A DNA stretch of 55,280 nt from Acidobacteriota bacterium (GTDB taxonomy: Bacteria; Acidobacteriota; Terriglobia; Acidiferrales; UBA7541). Location: assembly GCA_016201285.1 (NCBI GenBank), contig JACQDE010000082.1:1-55280 (forward strand), read 5' to 3'. Under the pieces are notes generated by a model that ran no database searches, had not been told where the DNA came from, and worked only from the letters and a program-made list of their open reading frames with translations. The translations under genes and the position numbers were made by a program. Below are positions 18,884 to 28,400 of this stretch, piece after piece (the stretch's first letter is position 1; each line of letters begins with the position of its first letter).

Positions 18884-21800
18884 GTGAATCTCCTTCTTCC
18901 GTTCCGGCATCGGAGTTTCCTGGCCGCCGCCTCCGTTCTGGTTGCCGTCGTTTGCGCCGCCCTGCCCCAGGAAAAGCCCGGGGTGCCGGCCCAGTCCGCC
19001 GCAAAGCCGCAGCGCCCCGCCGAAGCGTCCGCCGAAGCCATTCGCTTGAACAACCTCGGCGTGGCCTACATGAACCAGCAGCGCATGGAGCAGGGGCTGA
19101 AGAATTTCCAGGAGGCGCTGGCGCGCGCCCCCGCGCTCACGACCGCGCGGCTCAATCAGGGGATTGCGCTGCTCAGTCTTCAGCGGCTCGAGCCCGCGCG
19201 CGAAGCGCTGCTCGAAGTCACCCGGCGCGAACCGGGCCGTGTCCGCGCCTGGTACAACCTCGGGTTGCTCTACAGGAATCTGGGCGAGGCGGAAAAAGCG
19301 TTGGAGGCATTCGAGCAGGCGGTGAAGCTCGCCCCCGACGATGCCGACACGCACTACTTCATCGGGCTGCTCCACACGCAGCTTCAGCAGTACGAGAAGG
19401 CGATTGCTGCCCTCCAGCGGGCCCTCGCGCTCAATCCTCTCCACGTCTCCGCGGAGTTTGGCCTGGCCCGCGCCTACCAGCGCGCCGGCGATTCCGCGAA
19501 ATCGCGCGAGCATCTCGTGCGCTTCCAGAAACTCACGCAGGAAAAGCTCGGCTCGCCGATGAGCCTCGTCTATGGCGATCAGGGTCCGCTCTCGCTGGCG
19601 GAGGACGTCGCCGGCGCCGCCTCCTCCGTCCCGCCGGCCATTCCAGTGAAGTTTGTTTCTGTTCCGGCAGCCGAGTCCGGCTTGCGGTTCGTTCATTCCG
19701 GATTGCGATCGCCGGAAATCCGTCCTGACCCGGTTTCCAAAAGGGCGTCCCCGCACGGAGAGCCGGCCTATGTTGAGGGTTCGGGCGCATGTTTCTTCGA
19801 CTACGACAACGACGGCCGCAGCGACCTTTTTTTGGTGAACGCGGGCCAGGATGCCGCGAGCGTCCTCTACCACAATGTGGGCGGGCGTTTCGTGGACGTC
19901 ACGCGAGAAACGGGGATGGAAGTGCGCGGCCTGGGGATGGCCTGCACGGCGGGTGATTACGACAACGATGGCTGGACGGATTTGGCGGTCACTTTATCCG
20001 ATCGAGTCATCCTCCTCCGCAACGACGGGAAAGGCCATTTTCAGGATGTGACTCGCGCCGCCGGCATCAGACCCGATCCGTGCCCCGGCGCCGCCCTTTT
20101 TCTTGACTTTGACCACGACGGAGATATTGACCTCTACCTTACCGGTTGCGCCGTTTCGCATGTGGGCGGCAAATTCCGGCGTCCCGACGGCGGCGAATAC
20201 GACCTGAGAAACGTCCTGTGGCGCAACAACGGCAACGGAACCTTCACGGATTGGACCGAAGCGGCGGGTCTCGAGGGGCCTGAACTGGGTTTCATGGCGG
20301 TGGCCGCGGACTTCAACAATGACCGCGCCGTGGACTTGCTGATTTCCGATGATCTGCGGGGCGGGGCGCACCTGAACGAAAACATGCCACCCCTCCTCCT
20401 TCTGAACCCGCGCGAAGGTCATTTCAAGCCGGTTCGTCCCTGGAAGTCGTTTGGCCGGGGGGAAACCAGGGCCGCGGCCATCTTCGACTTCAATAAGGAC
20501 GGATGGATGGATGTGGCGTTCACGCATACCAACTCTCCGAGCATCACCCTGTGGCGAAATCTGGACGGGAAGAACTTCGCTGGGCAGCGCCTTCCCTATC
20601 GGACCTCGGAATGGGAAGCCTCCCTGGGTTTGGCGGTCCTCGACTGCGATAACGACGGCTGGCTTGATCTTGCCGGCGTCATCGGTGACGCATCAGACCC
20701 GTCAGACACGGGGCACGTGATTCTCCTTCGCAACGAGGGGGCCGGCTTCCGCGACGTTTCCGAAGAGACCGGGCTCAGCCGGATCAAGCTCACGAATCCG
20801 CGGTCGCTGATCACCGCAGACGTTGACGGCGATGGGGACACCGACCTGCTGATCACGCAGAACGGCGGCCCGCCCGTGCTGCTGCGCAACGACGGCGGCA
20901 ACAAGAACAACTGGCTGCGGATTTCGCTCAGGGGCCTGGCTGACAACAAAAGCGCGATCGGCACGAAGGTCGAAGTCTTCGCCGGCGCTCTGTGGCAGAA
21001 GTTCGAGGTGCAGTCTTCGTCGGGCTATCTGGGACAGAGCGCCACGGACATTCTCGTGGGCCTCGGCGGCGAGAGGCAGGCGGACATCGTGCGCCTGCTC
21101 TGGCCCACCGGCGTGCTTCAAGACGAAATCGAAATCCCCGCCCGAAAAACCGAAGCGATTACGGAAATCGACCGCCGCGGCAGCTCTTGTCCGATTCTGT
21201 TTGCGTGGAACGGAAGTCGCTACGAATTCATCGCCGACGCCATCGGCCCCGGCATCGTCGGCCACTGGGTCGCTCCCGGCGAGCGCAACATTCCCGACCC
21301 CACCGAGTACTTAAAGGTTCCCGGCGAATCGGTCCGTCCGCGCGACGGCCGATTGAGCTTCCGTTTCATCGAGCCAATGGAGGAGCTGGTCTATCTCGAC
21401 CGGGTCCGGCTGCTCGCCGTGGATCATCCCGCCGGCGTCGAGGTCCATCCGAACGAGCGCTTCGCCGCCGTTCCGCCGTTTCCGGAATTCAAAGTGATCT
21501 CGAGCCGCGACGCGCGGCCGCCGCTGGGCGCGTGGGACGATCGCGGACAGAACGTCCTGCCGGAACTCCTCGAGCGCGACCGGCGCTACGTCACCGGCTT
21601 TGCCGATGCGCCCTTCAAGGGCTTCGCGGAGACGCACTGGGTGGAACTCGATCTGGGCAGCGTGAACACCTCGGTGCCGCTGCGTCTGCTGCTGCACGGC
21701 TTCACCGACTATTTCACGGCCACGTCCGTCTATGCCGCGCACCAGGCGGGCGTCACCGCGACGGTGCCCTACGTGGAAGCGCTCGACGCGTCCGGCCGCT

Positions 21801-22483
21801 GGCAACGTGTGGTGGACGACATGGGCTTCCCCGCGGGCCTGGCGCGCACGATGGTCGCGGACCTGACCGGGCGCCTGCCCGCCGGCACGCGGCGCATCCG
21901 CATCGTCACCAACCTGAAAATCTACTGGGATCAAATTAGCGTGGACACCTCACCGGAAGGAATCTCGGTGCGGCTCACCGAGGCGCCGTTGACGCAAGCG
22001 GCACTCGGGTTCCGCGGTTACCCGCGCGAGGTGCGCGGCAATCCGTCCGCGGACATCACTTACGACTACGAGCAGGTCAGTCTGACGGGCCCCTACGCGC
22101 GCGCCTCGGGGAACTACACACGCTACGGCGGCGTGCGTTCCCTGCTGACCCGCGCCGACGACAAGTTCGTCATCTTCGGTTCCGGCGACGAGGTTGCGCT
22201 GGAGTTTGATCCTGGGGGCCTGCCGCCGCTGCCTCGCGGTTGGACGCGCGACTTCTTCTTCTACGTGGACGGTTTCTCCAAGGACATGGACTTCTATGCC
22301 GCTCACGCCGACACCATTGAGCCCCTGCCGTTCCACGCGATGGACCGCTACCCCTACCCCGAGACAACGCACTACCCCGGCGGGAAGTCCCACCACGACT
22401 ACCTGCTCAACTTCAATACGCGTCCGATTTCGGGCCGGAGCGCTCCCGGCTTCCGCTTCGACTTCCCCAATAAACGCCGATGA
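18884..22483 (+). CDS. Large TPR-CRTAC1 fusion protein with extra C-terminal domain
   Basis: 1199 residues, starting with GTG 18884, 4 bases after the previous stop. A signal peptide (about 1-30) leads into TPR repeats (about 45-225: NNLGVAYMNQQRMEQG, YNLGLLYRNLGEAEKA). FG-GAP repeats follow (about 255-660: DYDNDGRSD, DYDNDGWTD, DCDNDGWLD, DVDGDGDTD), then an ASPIC/UnbV segment (about 665-750: NKSAIGTKVEVFAGA, SSSGYLGQSATDILVGLG). The last 430 residues, from CPILFAWNGSRYEFIADAIG on, look like a beta-rich domain of unknown function. The fusion joins in one chain the two modules that are separate neighbouring genes in the receptor operon. It is the last gene of the operon. Confidence 0.88.
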   Translation: MNLLLPFRHRSFLAAASVLVAVVCAALPQEKPGVPAQSAAKPQRPAEASAEAIRLNNLGVAYMNQQRMEQGLKNFQEALARAPALTTARLNQGIALLSLQRLEPAREALLEVTRREPGRVRAWYNLGLLYRNLGEAEKALEAFEQAVKLAPDDADTHYFIGLLHTQLQQYEKAIAALQRALALNPLHVSAEFGLARAYQRAGDSAKSREHLVRFQKLTQEKLGSPMSLVYGDQGPLSLAEDVAGAASSVPPAIPVKFVSVPAAESGLRFVHSGLRSPEIRPDPVSKRASPHGEPAYVEGSGACFFDYDNDGRSDLFLVNAGQDAASVLYHNVGGRFVDVTRETGMEVRGLGMACTAGDYDNDGWTDLAVTLSDRVILLRNDGKGHFQDVTRAAGIRPDPCPGAALFLDFDHDGDIDLYLTGCAVSHVGGKFRRPDGGEYDLRNVLWRNNGNGTFTDWTEAAGLEGPELGFMAVAADFNNDRAVDLLISDDLRGGAHLNENMPPLLLLNPREGHFKPVRPWKSFGRGETRAAAIFDFNKDGWMDVAFTHTNSPSITLWRNLDGKNFAGQRLPYRTSEWEASLGLAVLDCDNDGWLDLAGVIGDASDPSDTGHVILLRNEGAGFRDVSEETGLSRIKLTNPRSLITADVDGDGDTDLLITQNGGPPVLLRNDGGNKNNWLRISLRGLADNKSAIGTKVEVFAGALWQKFEVQSSSGYLGQSATDILVGLGGERQADIVRLLWPTGVLQDEIEIPARKTEAITEIDRRGSSCPILFAWNGSRYEFIADAIGPGIVGHWVAPGERNIPDPTEYLKVPGESVRPRDGRLSFRFIEPMEELVYLDRVRLLAVDHPAGVEVHPNERFAAVPPFPEFKVISSRDARPPLGAWDDRGQNVLPELLERDRRYVTGFADAPFKGFAETHWVELDLGSVNTSVPLRLLLHGFTDYFTATSVYAAHQAGVTATVPYVEALDASGRWQRVVDDMGFPAGLARTMVADLTGRLPAGTRRIRIVTNLKIYWDQISVDTSPEGISVRLTEAPLTQAALGFRGYPREVRGNPSADITYDYEQVSLTGPYARASGNYTRYGGVRSLLTRADDKFVIFGSGDEVALEFDPGGLPPLPRGWTRDFFFYVDGFSKDMDFYAAHADTIEPLPFHAMDRYPYPETTHYPGGKSHHDYLLNFNTRPISGRSAPGFRFDFPNKRR

Positions 22484-22514
22484 CGGCTGCGGTGTCCCCT
22501 CGCCGCGGGGCGGC

Positions 22515-22531
22515 AAACCAATCCTTGGTTT
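22515..22531. terminator. Inverted repeat after the cytochrome operon, possible terminator
   Basis: AAACCAA-TCC-TTGGTTT is a perfect 7-bp inverted repeat 30 bases after the stop of the TPR-CRTAC1 fusion, inside the convergent gap before the minus-strand gene at 22702. The T-run is only three bases, so it is a weak candidate. Confidence 0.3.
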
Positions 22532-22701
22532 CCCTGAACGCAGAGCGTGCCCTGCTTCTCGGCGATGACCTCCGCCTTACGCAACCTCCACTTTGCCATC
22601 CGTGCCGCCCTTCAAAAGACCACAATCGTATCCGATTTCGACACAGTTTTCTGGGAGCAGGCCACCGGCCCGCGGACTAGCCACACAAGTGTGAACCAGT
22701 T

Positions 22702-23145
22702 CTATAAGCGAGCGTCAACCGACTCACCCACTGCCCGAATAACTTCGTCGATACTGGCAAGCCGAGACAAGTCTCCTTTGAGGTCATACTGCTTTCCAAG
22801 TTCTCGGAAGGCATCGTATAGATCCAATCGATCATCCATCAGACCCCACCCCTTGGGCGGGGCGAGCTCGAGAGCAAAACGGTCATCGGGCCGAAGAAGA
22901 CCTGGAGGCAGCTCTAGGGCCTTTCCTAACCTTTCCAATACGTCGATGACCAATTCTTTGGGAAGTCCAGCTGAAGCATAGAACCGATCGAAAAACTCCA
23001 TACTTGAAAGACACTGCCTGGAGCCAAGCTGCTTGATCTTTTGGCGCCTCAGTTCACGACTCGAGAAAAACAGGTGCCAGAGCAAGGCAATCAGGCAGGC
23101 GGTGACACAACCGATCGCGATGAATGCCCAAAAAAACGTAAGCAT
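22702..23145 (-). CDS. Small membrane-anchored protein, candidate immunity/accessory to the orphan Rhs tip
   Basis: 147 residues from ATG 23145 (MLTFFWAF), preferred over the upstream ATG at 23193 because that one overlaps the orphan Rhs frame, while 23145 starts 20 bases after its stop and has a GGAACGG just before it. One membrane helix covers about residues 3-27; the rest is a soluble helical domain (FFDRFYASAGLPKELVIDVL, LRPDDRFALELAPP) that faintly resembles acyl-carrier-like folds. It directly follows the orphan Rhs C-terminus, the usual place for a cognate immunity gene. Family not recognised; the immunity role is inference from position only. Confidence 0.6.
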   Translation of the reverse strand: MLTFFWAFIAIGCVTACLIALLWHLFFSSRELRRQKIKQLGSRQCLSSMEFFDRFYASAGLPKELVIDVLERLGKALELPPGLLRPDDRFALELAPPKGWGLMDDRLDLYDAFRELGKQYDLKGDLSRLASIDEVIRAVGESVDARL

Positions 23146-23165
23146 TTTGGTACCGTTCCGGTCGC

Positions 23166-24443
23166 CTAATGCAAAAGAGAATTTAAGGCGCATGTTACCA
23201 TTGTTGTGCCGTTGTATGCGCCTTCACCTACGGTCAGTGCAGCAGAAGGAACGGAGGCAAGCCGACCCAAGAACTTGCCCGCATTGCCCCAGACGGGTGA
23301 ACCTGTGGCCCGGCTAATGAGGCTGCCCGCCCAGTGCTGCACGGAAGTCGAGTGAACTGGTCCGGTATGAGTAAATGGAACGGCCAGGGATGCGACGAGG
23401 TTCCCTCCAAGCTGTCCGGTGACAACCGCTGAAGTTACATTGAACTGCAATTTGTCTACGCTGCTGGTGAGCGTGTAATCGGCGGCTTTACTTAGGCCTG
23501 GAAGATCAAACGTTGTCCCGAGATTCCGCAGGGCATTGTCAAATCGATTGGCCTGGACACAGGAAGCGAAATCTTGTTTTGGCGGCTGCGGTGTGCTGCA
23601 GGAGACGGTTGCGTCGTAGCGGCCGATGCAAACGGTGCAGTTCTGGGAGCCACTCGAATACGAGAAAGTTTCGAGGCATTCCCCACCATGAGTGCTGTTT
23701 GGGCACACCGTTCCCTGTGGAAACCCGTCAACATAAACCGAGATGCACTGACCAGGAGGTATCTGGTTGCCGCCTGGGCAAGAGCAGCCAGCGGGGCTCG
23801 GATTGTCCGGGTGGCCACTGTGAACGGGGGTGCATCCTACCGGGCAGGCGTGCGACAGGCCCAGGGGATCAGTGAAGTTGACCGGGTCGTTGCCAACGTA
23901 CGGATAGCGGTTGAGGGACTGAGGATCGTCCGGGGTACCGCTGAGGGGATCAACGCTCATCCAGCGGCCCTGGTTGGGGTCGTACTGCCGGAACAGCGTG
24001 TGGTAGAGGCCGTTGGGTCCGGCGTCAGAGTCCCACTCCATCCCCGCGAAGCGGAAGTTGGTCGGCACCGAACAGGAACTGCCCGGCTGGATTTCCCCAA
24101 ACGGCTCGTAGTCGCAGGTCCCGGTGGAATTGCCGTTGGCGTCAGTGCAGACGCGCGTCGAGCGCAGATGGTCCGTGTGCAGATAGACGGCGCTGGCCGC
24201 CGTGCTGCCGGTCTGCTTGGCGATGCGCTGGCCGTCGAAGAAAACGTAGTCGGTCCAGGTGGAACCCTGCTTCTCCGAGATCAACTCCGCGCCCGCATAG
24301 AAGTACTCCGTCACCGTGCTGCCCGCCGTCTTGCGCACCCGCCGCCCCTCGGCATCATAAACGTAACTCACCGATGCTCCCGCCGCGGTCATGAAGTTTT
24401 CCTGATTATACGTGAAACTGCTCAAAGAGCCATTGGCCGCCAA
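23166..24443 (-). CDS. Orphan Rhs core-tip with a distinct C-terminal domain (5'-truncated)
   Basis: An open frame of 425 codons without a proper start (the first possible one is a TTG) or ribosome site. Residues 1-195 repeat the end of the big Rhs protein's core: YD-repeat pieces, VYLHTDHLRSTRV, FRQYDPNQGRWMSVDPL, then the boundary DPLGL. At DNA level 23866-24439 aligns without gaps to 26041-26614. After the boundary the chain differs completely: a Cys-rich stretch (CPVGCTPV, GGNQIPPGQC) and then a Gly/Ala-rich, partly hydrophobic end (GNLVASLAVPF, WGNAGKFLGRLAS). This is the layout of displaced Rhs toxin tips that serve as donors for recombination into the intact rhs gene. The activity of the C-terminal domain is not recognisable. 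Confidence 0.75.
   Translation of the reverse strand: MAANGSLSSFTYNQENFMTAAGASVSYVYDAEGRRVRKTAGSTVTEYFYAGAELISEKQGSTWTDYVFFDGQRIAKQTGSTAASAVYLHTDHLRSTRVCTDANGNSTGTCDYEPFGEIQPGSSCSVPTNFRFAGMEWDSDAGPNGLYHTLFRQYDPNQGRWMSVDPLSGTPDDPQSLNRYPYVGNDPVNFTDPLGLSHACPVGCTPVHSGHPDNPSPAGCSCPGGNQIPPGQCISVYVDGFPQGTVCPNSTHGGECLETFSYSSGSQNCTVCIGRYDATVSCSTPQPPKQDFASCVQANRFDNALRNLGTTFDLPGLSKAADYTLTSSVDKLQFNVTSAVVTGQLGGNLVASLAVPFTHTGPVHSTSVQHWAGSLISRATGSPVWGNAGKFLGRLASVPSAALTVGEGAYNGTTMVTCALNSLLH
23866..24439 (-). repeat. 574-bp rhs core duplication, copy A
   Basis: Collinear, gap-free copy of 26041-26614 with scattered substitutions. It ends exactly at the core/tip boundary (DPxG) on one side and abruptly at AATGGC...GGCC on the other, where unrelated DNA begins. 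Confidence 0.9.
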
Positions 24444-24546
24444 GCTCTGCGCGGACGCAAACCCTTTCCTGCTTGTCGGGTGCTAGCGCCCGGAACAAGA
24501 GCATCGGAGAGCGTCTGGCACAAAATCTTTTCATGCGAGTCCCCAC

Positions 24547-24574
24547 CCTTCGTCCCAAGGAAACGGGACGAAGG
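24547..24574. repeat. Perfect 10-bp stem hairpin between the orphan Rhs tip and the HEAT gene
   Basis: CCTTCGTCCC, an 8-base spacer, then GGGACGAAGG. There is no T-run on either strand, so it is not a classical terminator. It lies in the roughly 220-base gene-free stretch 24444-24665, which holds nothing else recognisable. It could be a dispersed palindromic element or an RNA-processing structure. Confidence 0.6.
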
Positions 24575-24665
24575 ATGCGGCACCCGTAAGTTCATAGGAC
24601 CGTGCCCGCCGAGGCAAAGGGCGCGCCACCCGCCTGACGGCCGAGTGCGGCGCTGGGCCACTAAC

Positions 24666-25415
24666 CTATGCGCCCTCCAAGACTGCCCATCTTGACAGAA
24701 TTGAAGCAGCATAACTGGCCACTGAACCCTCTCCCTTGATTGCTGCTCGATCTTTCAACCGGGCGCGAATTGCCGGAATCGCTCTTGCGACGAACACGCG
24801 GCGAGCCGCGCGGATAGATGCACGTCGTCCGTCGGCCCGAATCAATTCTCCAGTCGCCCCAAGCCCACATAACGCTGAGACTCGGACATAGACTGACGCA
24901 TCTTCAAGCATCGATACCAGGGCTTCCAGACTGCGGTGTGTTGGTCGCAACATGCCAAGTCCCTCCGCTGCGAACCCGCGAACCGTTTCGTCCTCTTCCT
25001 TGTCCAATAGCGTCTTAATGAGAACAGGTCTGGCTCGAACGTCTGACAGAGGCCAAAGGGCATATACAATCATCTGTCTTCTCGATACGTTTTTTGAGCG
25101 CTCCAGCATTTTCAACAGCGGCTTGGTGACGCGATGATCGCCAATCAATCCCAATGCCGAAAATGCCTCCCAAGCGATCGGGTCGTAAGGATGAGTTCGA
25201 ACCAGTCGCAGCAGCGCTCGCGCTGACCCGGGTGGCTTTAGTTGGCCTACCACGAAACACGCACGCGCTCGCAAATCGCCTTCCCTTTTCCGGTCGAGGA
25301 TGATGCTGATCGCGTCGCGGGCGTTCGTGATGCCTAACTCTTCCAAATCGGCCTCGATAAGTTTCGTCGTTTTGCGTGAAACAACCCCTTTCTGTGCATA
25401 ACTTGAATTGGTCAT
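24666..25415 (-). CDS. HEAT-repeat protein, candidate Rhs immunity protein
   Basis: 249 residues from ATG 25415 (MTNSSYAQ); an in-frame GTG at 25424 directly after the rhs stop codon is an alternative start with AAGGAA at good spacing. No signal peptide. From about residue 40 to 215 it shows alpha-alpha HEAT units (ARACFVVGQLKPPGSARALLRL, AWEAFSALGLIGDHRVTKPLLKML, VRGFAAEGLGMLRP, VRVSALCGLGATGEL). Its start is within 10 bases of the stop of the large rhs gene, so it is translated together with it. HEAT-type proteins are among the known immunity folds in polymorphic toxin loci, so a cognate immunity role is a fair inference; nothing in the sequence proves it. Confidence 0.75.
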   Translation of the reverse strand: MTNSSYAQKGVVSRKTTKLIEADLEELGITNARDAISIILDRKREGDLRARACFVVGQLKPPGSARALLRLVRTHPYDPIAWEAFSALGLIGDHRVTKPLLKMLERSKNVSRRQMIVYALWPLSDVRARPVLIKTLLDKEEDETVRGFAAEGLGMLRPTHRSLEALVSMLEDASVYVRVSALCGLGATGELIRADGRRASIRAARRVFVARAIPAIRARLKDRAAIKGEGSVASYAASILSRWAVLEGA

Positions 25416-25424
25416 TGGTGGCAC

Positions 25425-28400
25425 CTAGTTCCTTGTCGTTCTATAGTGGCAGTGTTGTAGATGGAAGCCGCGCTCGCCAAACGAAGCCTTCATCCGCCCC
25501 GTCGCGTCTGCGTAAGCTGCGGCTTTAGCGGCTGCTTCCGAATTTCCCCATCCTTCCCCTTGAACCATGCCTACAGCTGCGTGATTAGGTGTTCCGATTT
25601 GATGTACGGGGCAAGACGCAACGGCGTGGTAGGCGTACCCGTGCCCACTCTGGGAGAGGAGTGCGATCACGAGGGCGACGGTCGCTCCAATGGCGCGAGA
25701 AGCAACCCTTCCCACGGTCCACCACCACGGTGACGGTGCAGGAACGGAAATCTGGAAACCCTGAGACACCGAGCCACAAGCCCCAAAGTCGCAGCCGGTA
25801 TCGGTTGGGATGAGCAAGCCCCAGATGTCTGTCGGTGTTATGTGAATACTGTTCGGAACGCCCAGCGTTTCGCCACCCAGGCTAGATCCAGAAGCAGGGC
25901 TCGGCGCGGGAGGCGGCCCGGCTGGAGTGTCCCCCATCGGGCCCATGCCGCCGATGCCAAGGCCGCCATGAGCGCAGAAGCCGCCCCAATTCGGGTAAGT
26001 GTCATTTTTAAGGATATCCGTGTCAGGGTAAAGGCCGCTAGGATCCGTGAGGTTCAGAGGATCATTCATGACGTACGCGTAGCGGTCGAGCGACTGCGGA
26101 TCGTCCGGGGTACCGCGGAGGGGATCGACGCTCATCCAGCGGCCCTGGTTGGGGTCGTACTGGCGGAACAGAGTGTGGTAGAGCCCGTTGGGCCCGGCGT
26201 CAGCGTCCCACTCCATCCCGGCAAAGCGGAAGTTGGTCGGCACCGAGCAGGAACTGCCCGGCTGGATTTCTCCATACGGCTCGTAGTCGCAGGTGCCGTT
26301 CGAAATGCCGTTGGCGTCGGTACACACGCGCGTAGAGCGCAAATGGTCGGTGTGCAGATAAACGGCGCTGGCCGCCGTGCTGCCCGTCTGCTTGGCGATG
26401 CGCTGACCACCGAAAAAGATGTAGTCGGTCCACGACGCGCCCTGCTTCTCGGAGAGGAGTTCCGTTCCGGCGTAGAAATAATCGGTCACCGTGCTGCCCA
26501 CCGTCTTGCGCACTTTGCGCCCCTCGGCATCGTAGACGTAACTCACCGATGCTCCCGCCGCGGTCATGAAGTTTTCCTGATTATACGTGAAACTGCTCAA
26601 AGAGCCATTGGCCGTCAGGTTTCCTGAAGCATCGAAACTGAAATTGGGAGATGTGACCTTGTTGTTGCCATAATCGAATGTGTTGGTCCCCGGGAGGCCC
26701 GAGCCGCCCGTGACCGTCTGCGCCCAGCGGTTGCCGAAGCGATCGTAGTCGTAGCTATACTTGCGCTGGATGTTCGTGTCCGGCCCGCGCTGCGCAGTGA
26801 ACAGCCGCTGCAGGTCATCGTAAGTGTACTTCTCGTCCTGGGTGCCGTCGGTCACGAGGTTGTTCACGATTTGCTGAATCTGCCCGTTGGCGTAATAAGT
26901 GTAACCCAGGCTCAGCAGCGCCGGAGCAGGCACCTTCTGCGTCATGATGGAGGTCAGCCGTGCCAGGTTGTTCCACCCCAGGCTTGTCGAAACCTGGCTG
27001 CCGAAGTTCAACTGCTGCAGCGTGCCCAGCGGCGAGTACGCCGCGCTGGCCACATAGTCGTACTCCTGAGCGGTCGTAGCGTCCCGCGCCTGCGTCAGTT
27101 CAGCAGCGGAGTTGTAGAAATACTTCATGACGCGCCCGCTCGGAAAGGTCAACTGCGTCAGGCTGCCCATCAGGTCGTATTGATAACCGAGATTAAACGC
27201 AATTCCAGAGACGGTGCGGTTGGCAGACTTCACTCGGCCCAACGGGTCGAAGGTGTAATCGCTCTTGTCCGCGCCGGAGCCGGCCGCGCCGTCCGTTTCT
27301 GTAATCAGCCTGCCGATGGCGTTATTGCCCGCAGTGCCATCGAAGGTGTATTCGGCCACGATGGTCGTGCCATGCTTTTTCCGGATTGGCCGGTGGAGGG
27401 CGTCATACTCAAGGTTCACTACGCCGCGCGGGTCGGTGACATTGGTGCGATTGCTGTCCAGGTCGTAGCCATAAGTGACGCTGGTAGCCGTGCTGACTTC
27501 GGGGATGGTCGCGCTCGTGATCCGACCGAGGCCGTCATAGGCCATGGTGCGGGTCTGTTGCTGCGGCGCCGCGGTGCCTTGGACGATCTGGGTGATCTTG
27601 TCGAGGACATTGTACGTGTTCACCGTGACGTAGCCTGACTCAGTAAAGCCGGTAAGTCCGCACGATTCGTTCGGGCTGCGCGTGTTCCCCGCGGTGACTT
27701 CGCAGACTTTGGTGACGCGCCCAAGGCCGTCAGTCAGCGCGAGCCGCTTTTTCCCGGTCTCGTCGGTGACCTTGACTTCATTGTTGCTGTAATCGACAAG
27801 CACTGTGGAAGTGGTGTCCTGGCGGATGAGCTTTTTCACGCGGCTGAGCGCGTCGTATTGCGTCTCGACCAGACCATACGTACTGTCGGAAATGCTGACG
27901 TAGGGGTTGGATTGCGTCCAAACCCGGCCAAGCACGTCGTAAGTGGTGTCTACCTTCCGTCCGCCCGGTAGCTGTCGCTGCACCAGCCTGCCTAGCTGAT
28001 CGAACTGGTCAGTTTCAGAAATAGTGGCCGTGCCGATCTGTTTTTGTGTAGTCGTGATTGTTCTAAGAGTGTCCTGGTAAGCGATCGTGGTCCGACCGCC
28101 ATCGCCGAAGTCTGTTTGCGTGAGCCGGCTCAGATCGTCGCCGTAAGTGAACTTTGCACCATCCCGGTTGAGGGCGATATCGTTGGGATCTCGAACCGAA
28201 TATGGCTGGCCCGTGCACTGGTAGTACTTGACCTGAGTGTTTTGGCTCAACTGATTGGTAATTTGCGTTGGGTAGGCTTGGGTGCCCGGCGGGGGCGGAC
28301 AACTCGCATCCCCCCAGCTATCGGAATACGAAAACGTCGTTTGATGGAGGCCTGGGTCCTTTGCCACGAGCACGTTGCCTGTGTCGTAGTAGGTGATTGT

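Noticed and set aside
24422..24712. 96-codon minus-strand frame between the HEAT gene and the orphan Rhs tip
   Set aside because: It overlaps the end of the HEAT gene, contains the palindrome 24547-24574 and has no ribosome site; probably non-coding.
23866..26614. Direct repeats in the Rhs region considered as a CRISPR or satellite array
   Set aside because: Only two long copies exist, they are coding, and the repeated YD motifs are degenerate protein repeats, not spaced identical units.
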